Source: Carnobacterium inhibens subsp. inhibens DSM 13024 (GTDB lineage: Bacteria; Bacillota; Bacilli; Lactobacillales; Carnobacteriaceae). Taken from it: 64,000 bases of DNA. The notes beneath the pieces are model-generated. The model was not told the origin of the DNA. It worked only from the letters and a program-made list of their open reading frames with translations, and ran no database searches. Position numbers and translations under genes: made by a program. Each line of letters begins with the position of its first letter. Positions within the stretch are counted from its first letter, which is position 1. The stretch is taken from positions 1,178,001 through 1,242,000 of the forward strand of contig NZ_JQIV01000006.1 of the NCBI RefSeq assembly GCF_000746825.1, read 5' to 3'. Shown one piece after another: positions 35,594-43,413 of this stretch.

Positions 35594-35844
35594 TCTACTT
35601 TCACGTCAAGTACCTATTGACGTAAGAGTGAGTGCATTTTGTTAGTTCACTTTTACGTCAAGTGCCTGATGACGTAAGAGTGAGTGCATTTTGTTAGTTC
35701 ACTTTTACGTCAAGTGCCTGATGACGTAAGAGTGAGTGCATTTTGTTGGTTCACTTTTACGTCAAGTACCTAATGACGTAAGAGTGAGTGCATTTTGTTG
35801 GTTCACTTTTACGTCAAGTACCTAATGACGTAAAAGTGAGGCTT
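35594..35844. repeat. Tandem array of five 52 bp hairpin units
   Basis: The ACGTC marker recurs exactly every 52 bases (35603, 35655, 35707, 35759, 35811). Each unit holds CACTTTTACGTCA, a 9-base loop (AGTGCCTGA or AGTACCTAA) and TGACGTAAGAGTG, then the spacer AGTGCATTTTGTTAGTT. Neighbouring units also pair across the spacer. Units differ by few bases (GTGCCTG versus GTACCTA), so the array has expanded recently. It fills the space between the NERD gene and the permease terminator; no gene lies inside. Confidence 0.93.
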
Positions 35845-35864
35845 CTTATAAGCAACAAGGCGAC

Positions 35865-35909
35865 AAAAAAACGTTCAGCACCCACCTATAAGATAGAATG
35901 CTGAACGTC
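35865..35909 (-). terminator. Terminator after the NCS2 permease
   Basis: ACGTTCAGCA (35871-35880) pairs with TGCTGAACGT (35899-35908), followed on the minus strand by seven T. Confidence 0.88.
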
Positions 35910-35920
35910 TTGTATTTTAG

Positions 35921-37327
35921 CTAAACTGTTTCGCTTTCCATCACCGGAGTTTCTTTAAGAATAATATTTAAAACTAAGGTAACGATCGTTCCAGCTGAAA
36001 TCCCAGATGAGAATAATCCACCAAGAATTCCTGGTAGCCCAGCGACAATTTCAGGTCTGAATGATACACCAAGGCCCACACCCAAACCAGCAGCGACAAT
36101 AACCAAATTGCGGTTGTCAAAATTGACACGTGATAATGATTTAACACCAGAAGCAGCTACATTTCCAAACATCAATACTCCAGCTCCACCAAGTACAGCC
36201 ATAGGCATAATTGAAACTAACGTCGCAAATTTAGGTAAAAAGCTCATCGCCATTAAAAGGACACCAGCTGTTATCGCTACTGAACGAGAAGCATTGCGAG
36301 TTAAGGGAATTAAACCAGCATTTTGACTAAATGTAGCTACTGGACCTGATCCCATTGCAGGTCCGATAAATGAACCGACTCCATCTGCACGAACACCATT
36401 TGCAATGTCTTCATCCGTTAATTCTGTTTCTGTTACGGCTCCAATTGTTTGCATAACACCCACTGTTTCAATAACGGTTACTAGATAGCCTGAGATAAAC
36501 GGAATAGCAAATTTCAAATCAAAATTGACACCATATTTGAACAATTGAGGCATAGCAAACCAGTTAGCTTGAGCAACTTGATTAAAATCAACCATTCCAA
36601 GCGGAATACACATGACATAACCAGCAACGATCCCAATCAGAACAGCTGCAGGTCCAATTTTGACACTGCCATAATGATTTAATAAAACAATCAATAAGAA
36701 GACAATTGTTGCAATTGCTAGATTAAGAGGCGAACCGTAGTTGGCTGCACCAACTCCACCAGCCACCCAATCAAAGGCTACAGGCATCAACGTTAATCCC
36801 ATCAGTGAAATAACGGTACCTGTAACAACAGGAGGGAAAAATTTCATTAGCGGTTTAATAAAATAACTCAAGATGATTTCTAAAACGGCTCCCATCATCG
36901 TTCCACCAAAATAACCAGCAATACCGCCACCCATTGTGTTGATAACCGCATTTGCTGGACCAACAAATCCAAAATCGGTTCCCATAATCGTTGGAAGACC
37001 GGCTCCTACACGAAACCATTTTGGCCCAATTCCTTTAGATTGAATAATTGAAACAACACCCGAGCCTAACAACGCTGCACTAATCATATATGAGGTGTCC
37101 GCGACTCCAAACCCTGCCATACCTGAAATCACTAAAGGTACAGCTACGATTCCTCCAAAGGCTGTCAATATATTTTGAAATCCTAAAAGGGTCATCAATA
37201 CAAATCCTGGCTTATCGTCTACTTGATAAATAAGAGTGGATTCAGGTTTCGGTGTGACCTTCGCTTGTTTTCTTTCTCTTTTCGGCAATACGATTGTTCC
37301 TGCTGGACGTTTCATTCTTTCTTCCAA
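35921..37327 (-). CDS. NCS2-family nucleobase permease (xanthine/uracil type)
   Basis: 468 residues with about 12-14 membrane segments and the NCS2 signature QNAGLIPLTRNASR at about residue 335. It imports a purine or pyrimidine base with a cation. PurR-type boxes upstream favour a purine, most likely xanthine (PbuX-like). TTG 37327 is chosen because AGGAGGG sits at the right distance; ATG 37315 is an alternative and a longer ATG frame contains the ribosome site. Confidence 0.88.
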   Translation of the reverse strand: MEERMKRPAGTIVLPKRERKQAKVTPKPESTLIYQVDDKPGFVLMTLLGFQNILTAFGGIVAVPLVISGMAGFGVADTSYMISAALLGSGVVSIIQSKGIGPKWFRVGAGLPTIMGTDFGFVGPANAVINTMGGGIAGYFGGTMMGAVLEIILSYFIKPLMKFFPPVVTGTVISLMGLTLMPVAFDWVAGGVGAANYGSPLNLAIATIVFLLIVLLNHYGSVKIGPAAVLIGIVAGYVMCIPLGMVDFNQVAQANWFAMPQLFKYGVNFDLKFAIPFISGYLVTVIETVGVMQTIGAVTETELTDEDIANGVRADGVGSFIGPAMGSGPVATFSQNAGLIPLTRNASRSVAITAGVLLMAMSFLPKFATLVSIMPMAVLGGAGVLMFGNVAASGVKSLSRVNFDNRNLVIVAAGLGVGLGVSFRPEIVAGLPGILGGLFSSGISAGTIVTLVLNIILKETPVMESETV

Positions 37328-37401
37328 AATAACCCTCCTATTAAATACGAACATTAATTTTAATAATACACTTATATTTCGTTAATAATTAACACTTTTA
37401 T

Positions 37402-37430
37402 AGTATAACTTCAAACAAGAGTTAAGTAAA
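37402..37430 (-). promoter_or_regulatory. Sigma-A promoter of the NCS2 permease
   Basis: Minus strand TTTACT (37425-37430), 17 bases, TATACT (37402-37407). The PurR-type boxes lie just upstream of the -35. Confidence 0.65.
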
Positions 37431-37436
37431 GACCTA

Positions 37437-37476
37437 AAAACGAATTATTTTACATTTACCTGGTTTATAATGTTCG
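37437..37476 (-). promoter_or_regulatory. PurR box pair upstream of the permease promoter
   Basis: AACGAATTATT (37439-37449) and inverted ATAATGTTCG (37467-37476, CGAACATTAT on the minus strand) are separated by 17 bases, the arrangement of paired PurBoxes (core CGAAC). A third CGAACATTA stands at 37348-37356 in the leader. The position upstream of the -35 would fit either repression or Lactococcus-type activation by PurR. Confidence 0.65.
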
Positions 37477-37486
37477 TGTTTTTATC

Positions 37487-37523
37487 CAAAAAAAGAACCT
37501 CTCACATGAAGTGAAAAGTTCTT
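37487..37523 (-). terminator. Terminator after the flavin oxidoreductase gene
   Basis: AAGAACCTCTCAC pairs with GTGAAAAGTTCTT (two mismatches), followed on the minus strand by TTTTTTT. Confidence 0.85.
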
Positions 37524-37549
37524 TTCAAGCTTACTATTTATTGTTCTTA

Positions 37550-38668
37550 CTAAACGATCGGGAACCAACCCGGTCTACTTTCAATATACTCCCACATAGC
37601 GTCAGGCAAAGTAAGATCTTCCCGATATTCTGGTTTTATTTTTTTACGAATAGCCGTTTCATTTCCTAGTTTTACTTTTTGGACCCAGTCTGGTTCAATC
37701 ACTAATTCACGACCGATAGCCACAAGCGGTAATCCTAATTCCATTGCTGCTACAGCATCGTCTGGTGTGATGATCGATCCAACTCCTATAATCGGGAAAT
37801 CCTTTCCGACTGATTCTTGGATACGTTGAACAACAGGTTTGGTTACTTTTGGATCACGAACTGAAGCTTGCGTCCATTCATTGGTTGAAACATGAATGTA
37901 ATCCAGTCCTTGTTCTTTTAATTTAGCAATCAATTGTAAAGTATCTTCAATAGTAATGCCGGGTTCCTTTATTTCTTCTGGAGAAATGCGGTACCCAAAA
38001 ATAAACGGTTTATCTGCATAGGTTTGGATTGCTTCTTTTGCAGCTTGAACGACCGCTAAAGGAAAGTTCATGCGTTTTTCAAGTGATCCACCCCACTGAT
38101 CTTCACGGCGATTGGAATGCGGAGAGAAGAATTGTTGGATCATATAATTGTTTGCTCCATGCAATTCAATTCCATCAAATCCTGCTTGGATCGCGCGTCT
38201 TGTCGCTTGTCCAAAAGCATCAATCAATTCATGCACTTCTTTATCCGATAGTTCTCTGGGTACTTCTGCACCTTCAACATCAAGTGGCACAGCACTTGCA
38301 CTGACTGGCTGTTCCCCTCTTAATGTCCTTTTTGATCCAAGTCGACCCACGTGAAAAATTTGTAAAATAGCTTTGGGTCCTTCATTTTGAATCGTTTTTG
38401 CTAGTTTTGATAAACTGTCGATTCGGTTGTCGGATGCGGCACTTAGTGAACCAGCGAAACGTCCGTTTTCCATTACTTGAGCACATGAAGTCACGACAGC
38501 TCCAAGCCCAGCAACACGTCTTTTATAGTACTCTTTTTCTTCAGTTGTAACCATTCCATTTTCGAAAGAGGAATTAGTCGTCATCGGTGCCATAACCAAC
38601 CGATTATCCACTTTGACTCCTGATGCAAATGTAAAAGGCTGAAACAAGGGATTGTATTTTGAATTCAT
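37550..38668 (-). CDS. Old Yellow Enzyme-type NADH:flavin oxidoreductase
   Basis: 372-residue FMN-binding TIM barrel. Visible features are NRLVMAPMTTNSSFENG near the N-terminus, FHVGRLGSKR, the catalytic HGANNYMIQQFFSPHSNRR with His/Asn substrate ligands, and C-terminal VGSIITPDDA / AIGRELVIEPDW phosphate-binding parts. It reduces activated alkenes or similar electrophiles; the substrate is unknown. Close to the YqiG/NamA-like branch. Monocistronic, with its own terminator. Confidence 0.92.
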   Translation of the reverse strand: MNSKYNPLFQPFTFASGVKVDNRLVMAPMTTNSSFENGMVTTEEKEYYKRRVAGLGAVVTSCAQVMENGRFAGSLSAASDNRIDSLSKLAKTIQNEGPKAILQIFHVGRLGSKRTLRGEQPVSASAVPLDVEGAEVPRELSDKEVHELIDAFGQATRRAIQAGFDGIELHGANNYMIQQFFSPHSNRREDQWGGSLEKRMNFPLAVVQAAKEAIQTYADKPFIFGYRISPEEIKEPGITIEDTLQLIAKLKEQGLDYIHVSTNEWTQASVRDPKVTKPVVQRIQESVGKDFPIIGVGSIITPDDAVAAMELGLPLVAIGRELVIEPDWVQKVKLGNETAIRKKIKPEYREDLTLPDAMWEYIESRPGWFPIV

Positions 38669-38851
38669 TCGTTTTCTCCTACTTCTTATTTATTTATTTT
38701 TAGTATACGTCTAACTATTCTTCTAATAATATAAGATTTTTCTTCTTTTTTCAATTTATCTTACTTATTAGAAGTAAATCATTCTCTCTAAACTTTTAGC
38801 CTTGATTTTGGTATACTGAATAAAAGACGTTATCTCATTGGAGGAATCACG

Positions 38852-39268
38852 ATGAAACAAGAAAAATCATGTGGAGCTGTAATTGTTACAAAAGAAACAG
38901 AAGAGCCTAAATTTTTATTGATCAAACACCATAATGGAGGACACTGGGCTTTTCCTAAAGGCCATGTAGAAGGCAATGAAATAGAAGAAGAAACAGCTTT
39001 AAGAGAAATTATGGAAGAAACACACCTAACAGTTGAACTGGACACTCAATTCAGACATGTCGTCCGTTATTCTCCTTATGAAGGCACCGTAAAAGATGTG
39101 ATTTATTTTATGGCCTATACTTCTGAACAAGAAATCCATAAACAAGATGAAGAAGTTCTAGATAGCTCTTGGTCAAACTTTGAAGAAGCATTGGCTTTAG
39201 TTACTTATGAAAATGATCGAACGATTCTTCAAGCAGCCAAGGATTACTTAACTAAAAAGAACTCGTAG
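38852..39268 (+). CDS. Nudix hydrolase (Ap4A hydrolase-like)
   Basis: 138 residues. The Nudix box runs from GHVEGNEIEEETALREIMEE, with the REXXEE core at about 48-53. The N-terminus KSCGAVIVTKETEEPKFLLI and WAFPKGHVE resemble bis(5'-nucleosyl)-tetraphosphatases that remove alarmone-like dinucleotides. An extended -10 TGGTATACT lies upstream and GGAGG precedes the ATG. Convergent with hsp20 through a shared terminator. Confidence 0.9.
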   Translation: MKQEKSCGAVIVTKETEEPKFLLIKHHNGGHWAFPKGHVEGNEIEEETALREIMEETHLTVELDTQFRHVVRYSPYEGTVKDVIYFMAYTSEQEIHKQDEEVLDSSWSNFEEALALVTYENDRTILQAAKDYLTKKNS

Positions 39269-39280
39269 ATGATACATTAA

Positions 39281-39323
39281 AAAGAAGGTATTGAGATCTG
39301 TGTCTCAACACCTTCTTTTTTTT
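39281..39323. terminator. Bidirectional terminator between Nudix gene and hsp20
   Basis: AGAAGGTATTGAGA pairs with TCTCAACACCTTCT (one mismatch), with T-runs on both strands, serving both convergent genes. Confidence 0.9.
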
Positions 39324-39330
39324 AGTTTTT

Positions 39331-39750
39331 TTATTTGATCTCAATTTGTTTAGGTGTTGTGCCTTCAGAATCTTTCTTAGGCAATGTTACGGTTAAAACA
39401 CCATTATCAAATGCTGCTGAGATTTCTTCTTCGTTGACGTTTTTCAATAAAAATTGGCGACTGTAAGATTTAGTTGAACGCTCTCTACGGATATAGTTGC
39501 CTTCTTCATCCTTTTCATCTTTACCTTCTTCTTGAGTTGCCCCAATTGACAATACATTGTCTTCATATTTCAACTGAATACTGTCTTTAGGCATACCTGG
39601 CAAATCAGCTTCTACAATATAAGCATTCTCTTCTTCTCGAATGTCTACATTAAAATTAGCCGTGTGTGCTAATAAATGGTCAAAAGGATCCTCGAAAAAG
39701 TTTTTGCCAAAATTCATGAAATCACGTCCTACTGGAAATAAATTACTCAT
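39331..39750 (-). CDS. Small heat-shock protein Hsp20
   Basis: 139 residues. The alpha-crystallin domain spans about 33-139, with VDIREEENAYIVEADLPGMP and the C-terminal GVLTVTLPK. An ATP-independent holdase for unfolded proteins. Controlled by a perfect CIRCE element that contains the -35 of its promoter, so it belongs to the HrcA regulon rather than being controlled by CtsR alone. GAGGG is upstream of the ATG. Confidence 0.96.
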   Translation of the reverse strand: MSNLFPVGRDFMNFGKNFFEDPFDHLLAHTANFNVDIREEENAYIVEADLPGMPKDSIQLKYEDNVLSIGATQEEGKDEKDEEGNYIRRERSTKSYSRQFLLKNVNEEEISAAFDNGVLTVTLPKKDSEGTTPKQIEIK

Positions 39751-39814
39751 AAATTTAACCCTCTTTCTAAAATTTTTTTAACCTCTTGAGCAAGTATTTC
39801 CTTTGCTCATGTAT

Positions 39815-39843
39815 AATATAATAAAATTTAGCACTCTTGTCAA
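39815..39843 (-). promoter_or_regulatory. Sigma-A promoter of hsp20
   Basis: Minus strand TTGACA (39838-39843), 17 bases, TATATT (39815-39820). The -35 lies inside the CIRCE spacer and left arm, so HrcA would block polymerase directly. Confidence 0.8.
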
Positions 39844-39854
39844 CAGAGTGCTAA
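39828..39854. promoter_or_regulatory. CIRCE operator (HrcA binding site)
   Basis: TTAGCACTC (39828-39836), 9 bases, GAGTGCTAA (39846-39854): a perfect match to the CIRCE consensus, upstream of hsp20. Confidence 0.97.
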
Positions 39855-39960
39855 AAAAATTTTGAAGTTTTTTTTACTAGCTAGCCTACTAGTCATATTA
39901 GTATTCTCTTTCGCTATTGTTTGCTATACTAATTAAATAAAGACTGTACTGGAGGTAGGT

Positions 39961-40140
39961 ATGATGTTTAATCTATTAGGAAAAATTTTATTGATAGTAG
40001 GTATCATTATCATAGTATTTGGATACTTTGGTCCTGTAAGATCTGGTGACCCCATTATTGGAACCTTATTTATTATAATCGGTTTAGCTATCGCAGCATT
40101 AGCCTTTTTCTTAGGCAGAACCCAAACACCAAGAAGATAG
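39961..40140 (+). CDS. Small two-helix membrane protein (59 aa)
   Basis: ATG 39961 to TAG 40140, translating to MMFNLLGKILLIVGIIIIVF and a second hydrophobic helix (IIGTLFIIIGLAIAALAFFL), ending QTPRR. GGAGG lies 5-6 bases before the first ATG, and a strong terminator follows. There is no family I can name; size and topology resemble small stress or membrane-tuning proteins. It stands alone between hsp20 and an unrelated gene. Confidence 0.75.
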   Translation: MMFNLLGKILLIVGIIIIVFGYFGPVRSGDPIIGTLFIIIGLAIAALAFFLGRTQTPRR

Positions 40141-40153
40141 TTCATCCAAAATC

Positions 40154-40206
40154 AAAAGAATGGCATTATTTCCCTGAAACCAAAAGGAAATAATGCCATT
40201 CTTTTT
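40154..40206 (+). terminator. Strong terminator after the 59-aa membrane protein gene
   Basis: AAAAGAATGGCATTATTTCC pairs perfectly with GGAAATAATGCCATTCTTTT around a 12-base loop: a 20 bp stem followed by T-rich sequence. Confidence 0.9.
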
Positions 40207-40609
40207 ATCTATTAGTATAAAACAATTTTAAATAAGCTATTTATATTGTTAGAACTAGCAAAATACGCCTTATTTCTCTTCTAAAACTCCCATGTAATCT
40301 CACTTCTATCATTTCTAATCAATAATCATTCTCTTATACATTTTACTTTATAATTATTTATGAACAAATGCCGGAAAAAAGCCCCCCGTTTTCACAGGAT
40401 TCTGAACTACTTTTTTTAGAGAATCGTAGGCTCTATAACATTTGTTTAATTATCATATGATTTTTTTTAGTATGCAATCAATATGTACGTTATAGTACAG
40501 ATGTTCATTTACTCTAGTATTGAGAACGCATCCGGAGTAAGCTTTACCCATGAAAGAAACAGCTGTGGGGAGTTGTTCTTTACATACAATAAGAAAGAGG
40601 TCGGAAATA
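40207..40609. other. AT-rich intergenic region, probable leader of the secreted-protein gene
   Basis: No gene is seen. Near its right end AACAGCT/AGTTGTT (about 40559-40578) can form a hairpin in the likely 5' leader, just before the AAAGAGG ribosome site. No known riboswitch consensus was recognised. Confidence 0.4.
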
Positions 40610-41126
40610 ATGAAAAAATTATTTAGCATCAGCACTATTGGCCGGATTAATGTTAGGAACAACAACTCAAGTTTTTGCAGCAACTGGAGCAGAAGGTACA
40701 ACGACCACAGGAAAAACAAAGGTTGAGAGTACTATTACAGCTTCTTATTCTGTAACTATCCCAGCAGACTCAACGATTGATCTTACTGGAGATAACAAAT
40801 CTATGACTGGTAAAGTTGAAATAGCTGGCTTAAATACAGCAGGAACAGTTGATGTAACAGCAACCGTTACAAATTTAACTCTAAATGGTGAAGCTACAAA
40901 TGACCCGCAAAAACAACTATCTACTACGATTGCAGTCGACGGAGATAGTGATCCGTCAGACCAATTGAGCGTATTCAAACTTTCAAATGATGATTCCTTA
41001 AAAACTATTACAGTTGCAACAGATGCAGATAGTAAAGACAAATTCTCTGGATTATATACAGGTGCCGTTAACTTTACATTTGACTATGCAAATCCTGTTG
41101 ACGCTGAAGTACCAGTAGCAGAATAA
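40610..41126 (+). pseudogene. Secreted beta-rich protein gene, frameshifted in the signal peptide
   Basis: A good ribosome site (AAAGAGG) and ATG 40610 open a frame that is one base out of phase with the gene body. In the body frame the sequence before TTG 40638 reads NYLASALLAGLMLGTTTQVF-A-ATGAEG, clearly the rest of a signal peptide, and the A6 run at 40613-40618 is the natural slip point (one A fewer restores MKNYLASALL). The mature 148 residues are Thr/Asp-rich and beta-like (SYSVTIPADSTIDLTG; YTGAVNFTFDYANP). Function unknown. It may be phase variable, an assembly error, or start at TTG 40638. Confidence 0.7.
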
Positions 41127-41161
41127 TACTCGAATATTATTCTCAAAAAATCAATTACAGT

Positions 41162-41184
41162 GATTAGAGCCCCACGCTCTAATT
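41162..41184 (+). terminator. Intergenic hairpin between secreted protein and its membrane partner
   Basis: ATTAGAGC pairs with GCTCTAAT around a 5-6 base loop, followed by TTTT. It is short and may reduce rather than stop read-through to the next gene. Confidence 0.5.
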
Positions 41185-41203
41185 TTAAATCAAAGGAGTT
41201 CCT

Positions 41204-41710
41204 ATGAAAAAAGAGAACAGAACTAAAAATCCTATCGTTACATTTCTATTAAAAGGAATACTATTTATTGCTGTTGTGGCTGGAACCATAATAGCAATAA
41301 ATTATTTTACAAATGATGAAGCAAAAGATAGCGTTGGTGACCTTTTAGGACTTGATCCTAATGCAACTAACGAACAAGCACAAGAAGAAAGTGTTGAAAG
41401 TGCAGCTGGGATTTCTATTCCAGGATTTGAAAAATTAGTTTTTCAAGCAGACAGTTTAACTCAAGATGTTGCTTTTGAAAATCCTGAACAAAATGACGTT
41501 TATTTTATCATTTATTTGACCATAAACGATGAAATTGTTTATGAATCTAAATTAATTGAGCCAGGAAAAGGCATTTATTCTATCGAATTACCTACTAGTT
41601 ATGCGGCAGGAGAATATGCCGGCAAACTAACTTATGAAACAAGAAGTATGAGCGATTCGAATGAGCAAAAAAATGGAGCTGAAATTAACGTTCCTATTAT
41701 TTTTGAATAA
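41204..41710 (+). CDS. Membrane-anchored extracytoplasmic protein, unknown family
   Basis: 168 residues. A basic N-terminus, one membrane helix (about 11-32) and an extracellular part with an acidic linker (about 38-68) and a beta-sandwich-like domain (about 72-168) with DVYFIIYLTINDEIVYESKL and GEYAGKLTYET. Probably works with the secreted protein encoded 77 bp upstream, as both are surface-exposed and in line. AAAGGAG precedes the ATG. No enzymatic motif. Confidence 0.75.
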   Translation: MKKENRTKNPIVTFLLKGILFIAVVAGTIIAINYFTNDEAKDSVGDLLGLDPNATNEQAQEESVESAAGISIPGFEKLVFQADSLTQDVAFENPEQNDVYFIIYLTINDEIVYESKLIEPGKGIYSIELPTSYAAGEYAGKLTYETRSMSDSNEQKNGAEINVPIIFE

Positions 41711-41712
41711 GT

Positions 41713-41750
41713 AAGATAGATTAATCTTAATGATTGATCTATCTTTTTTT
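41713..41750 (+). terminator. Terminator after the membrane-anchored protein gene
   Basis: AAGATAGAT pairs with ATCTATCTT, followed by a T-run. Confidence 0.85.
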
Positions 41751-41840
41751 GTGCAGTCAATTCTATTAGGCTTATCTATTTAATCGGTTCAATTTGAGAT
41801 AACTTAATCGCTTATTTGATCATAAAGCAGTTCAAATTAC

Positions 41841-41882
41841 TTTACCTGTCGTAGTAAAAGAAGTATACTGTAATTACTACGA
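41841..41882 (+). promoter_or_regulatory. padR promoter with overlapping inverted repeat
   Basis: TTTACC (41841-41846), 17 bases, TATACT (41864-41869). The inverted repeat TCGTAGTAA (41849-41857) / TTACTACGA (41874-41882), with a 16-base spacer, brackets the -10. A regulator bound here would block the promoter, so autorepression by the PadR protein is likely. Confidence 0.7.
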
Positions 41883-41911
41883 TAGATGAAGTAAAAAAAT
41901 GAGGTGATTAA

Positions 41912-42238
41912 GTGATATCAAGTGATGTCATGCGCGGGTTCAATAGTTTGATCCTATTATCTATTTTGATGAAAGAAGATTCTTATGGTTACAAAATTTC
42001 AAATACTATTAAAGAAATAACTAATGATAAATACGTCATGAAAGAAACCACTCTCTACTCTGCGTTTAACCGTTTAGAAAAAAGCGACCTTATTCAATCT
42101 TATTCAAGTACTGAAACCAATGGAAAACCTCGGACCTATTATAGAATTACTGATTTAGGCAGACAGACCTACCATGATAAAGTAACCGAATGGCTGGATA
42201 CAAAAAAAGTGATGGATCAATTTATAAAGGAGGAATAA
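41912..42238 (+). CDS. PadR-family transcriptional regulator
   Basis: 108 residues. The winged-helix domain includes LILLSILMKEDSYGYKISNT and KETTLYSAFNRLEKSDLIQS, then GKPRTYYRITDLGRQ, the PadR wing. It probably represses its own operon through the inverted repeat in its promoter. The start is GTG 41912 behind GAGGTG. It lies 5 bp before the membrane-protein gene it likely controls. Confidence 0.93.
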   Translation: MISSDVMRGFNSLILLSILMKEDSYGYKISNTIKEITNDKYVMKETTLYSAFNRLEKSDLIQSYSSTETNGKPRTYYRITDLGRQTYHDKVTEWLDTKKVMDQFIKEE

Positions 42239-42243
42239 TAACT

Positions 42244-43227
42244 ATGGATACTATTAAAAACTATGTCGATTCAGTTTTCATTAATCTCCCGCGTACTTCT
42301 GAAATGCTGCAACTGAAAGAAGATATGCTCACCAATATGGAAGATAAATACTTTCAATTAAAGTCAGAAGGAAAAAGTGAAAATGAAGCTATTGGGACTG
42401 TCTTATCCGAGTTTGGGAATATTGATGAAATCATTGAGGAGTATAATTTAGACATTGATTCTGAAGAAGACAATGAGCAGAACGTTCCAATGTCAGAAGC
42501 TGAAGTGGAAGATTTTATGCAACATCGGACAAAATTTGGAATGGCGATTGCTACAGGTGTTGCACTTTGCATTCTCGCTCCTGCTATGATGCTTTTATTT
42601 CGAGAAGTTGCTCTATTGTTTTCTTTTACATCCCCTGTAGCTATGGAAAGAGTTGATTTGTTGTCCATCATTCCTCTTTTCTTCTTTATCGCAATCGCCG
42701 TTGGATTGTTCATTATTTTTGGTTTAAAAGAAGAACAATACAATCTTGATGGAAAAGTGGTCCTTCTTGATGCTCCTACACATATCAAATTAGATCATGA
42801 ATTCAAGGAATTCAAACCTAGTTTTGCAAAAGCCATTGCTTCTGGCGTTATTCTTTGTATTCTAGCTCCTATTTCTTTATTGCTGGCCATTGTTCTTTTA
42901 GGCGAAGATAATGCTTGGTCTGTGATTTTTCTGTTAGGGTTTGTTGCTGTTGGTGTTTTCCTATTTGTTTTTTATGGTGTTTTGTATTCAACTTATGAAA
43001 AACTTCTTTCACTTGGTGATTACAGACCTGAAAAAGTTATCGCAGGCAAGTTGACGGATAAAATTGCCGGAGTTGTCTTTCCTTTAGTAACTGCTGTTTA
43101 TCTATTTTTCGGCTTTTTATACGATGCTTGGGGAACAGCTTGGATCATTTTCCCAATAACTGGGATCCTTTTCGCCGCTTTCTCTTCCCTTTATCAAAGC
43201 CAAATCAAAATGAAACGAAAAAAATAA
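42244..43227 (+). CDS. Permease-prefix-domain membrane protein linked to PadR
   Basis: 327 residues. An N-terminal helical 'permease prefix' type domain (MDTIKNYVDSVFINLPRTSE; LKSEGKSENEAIGTVLSEFG) is followed by an acidic linker and about six membrane helices in pairs (near 100-125, 145-165, 195-220, 230-255, 275-300, 303-320). Such proteins are commonly paired with PadR regulators, but their substrate is unknown. ATG 42244 follows AAAGGAGG; a longer frame overlapping padR is unlikely. Confidence 0.88.
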   Translation: MDTIKNYVDSVFINLPRTSEMLQLKEDMLTNMEDKYFQLKSEGKSENEAIGTVLSEFGNIDEIIEEYNLDIDSEEDNEQNVPMSEAEVEDFMQHRTKFGMAIATGVALCILAPAMMLLFREVALLFSFTSPVAMERVDLLSIIPLFFFIAIAVGLFIIFGLKEEQYNLDGKVVLLDAPTHIKLDHEFKEFKPSFAKAIASGVILCILAPISLLLAIVLLGEDNAWSVIFLLGFVAVGVFLFVFYGVLYSTYEKLLSLGDYRPEKVIAGKLTDKIAGVVFPLVTAVYLFFGFLYDAWGTAWIIFPITGILFAAFSSLYQSQIKMKRKK

Positions 43228-43240
43228 ATGTAGATCATCC

Positions 43241-43276
43241 AAAGCCTCTACTTGCCTATAAGTAGAAGCTTTTTTT
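43241..43276 (+). terminator. Terminator after the PadR-linked membrane gene
   Basis: AAGCCTCTACTT pairs with AAGTAGAAGCTT (one mismatch), followed by T7. Confidence 0.88.
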
Positions 43277-43413
43277 ACTTTTAACTTATCAAAGTTCATT
43301 ACTATTCTTACAAAAATAAGTCATCTTTTAGAAAACTATTGTTATGAAGAATCGCTACTTGTATACTTAAGATTACTGGAAACGCATCTAAAAAAAGACT
43401 GGAGTTTTAACTT

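Noticed and set aside
35594-35844. CRISPR array
   Set aside because: Units are palindromic along most of the 52 bp and the spacers are nearly identical, so there are no unique spacers; no cas genes nearby.
37355-37490. Purine riboswitch before the permease
   Set aside because: The leader lacks the conserved junction and loop sequences of the purine aptamer; PurR boxes explain the region better.
40490-40600. c-di-GMP or other riboswitch before the secreted-protein gene
   Set aside because: Short pairing segments exist, but no known riboswitch consensus (for example the GEMM core) could be matched.
40453-40719. 88-codon minus-strand hydrophobic frame
   Set aside because: It is antisense to the leader and signal peptide of the secreted-protein gene; hydrophobicity arises from the AT-rich complement.
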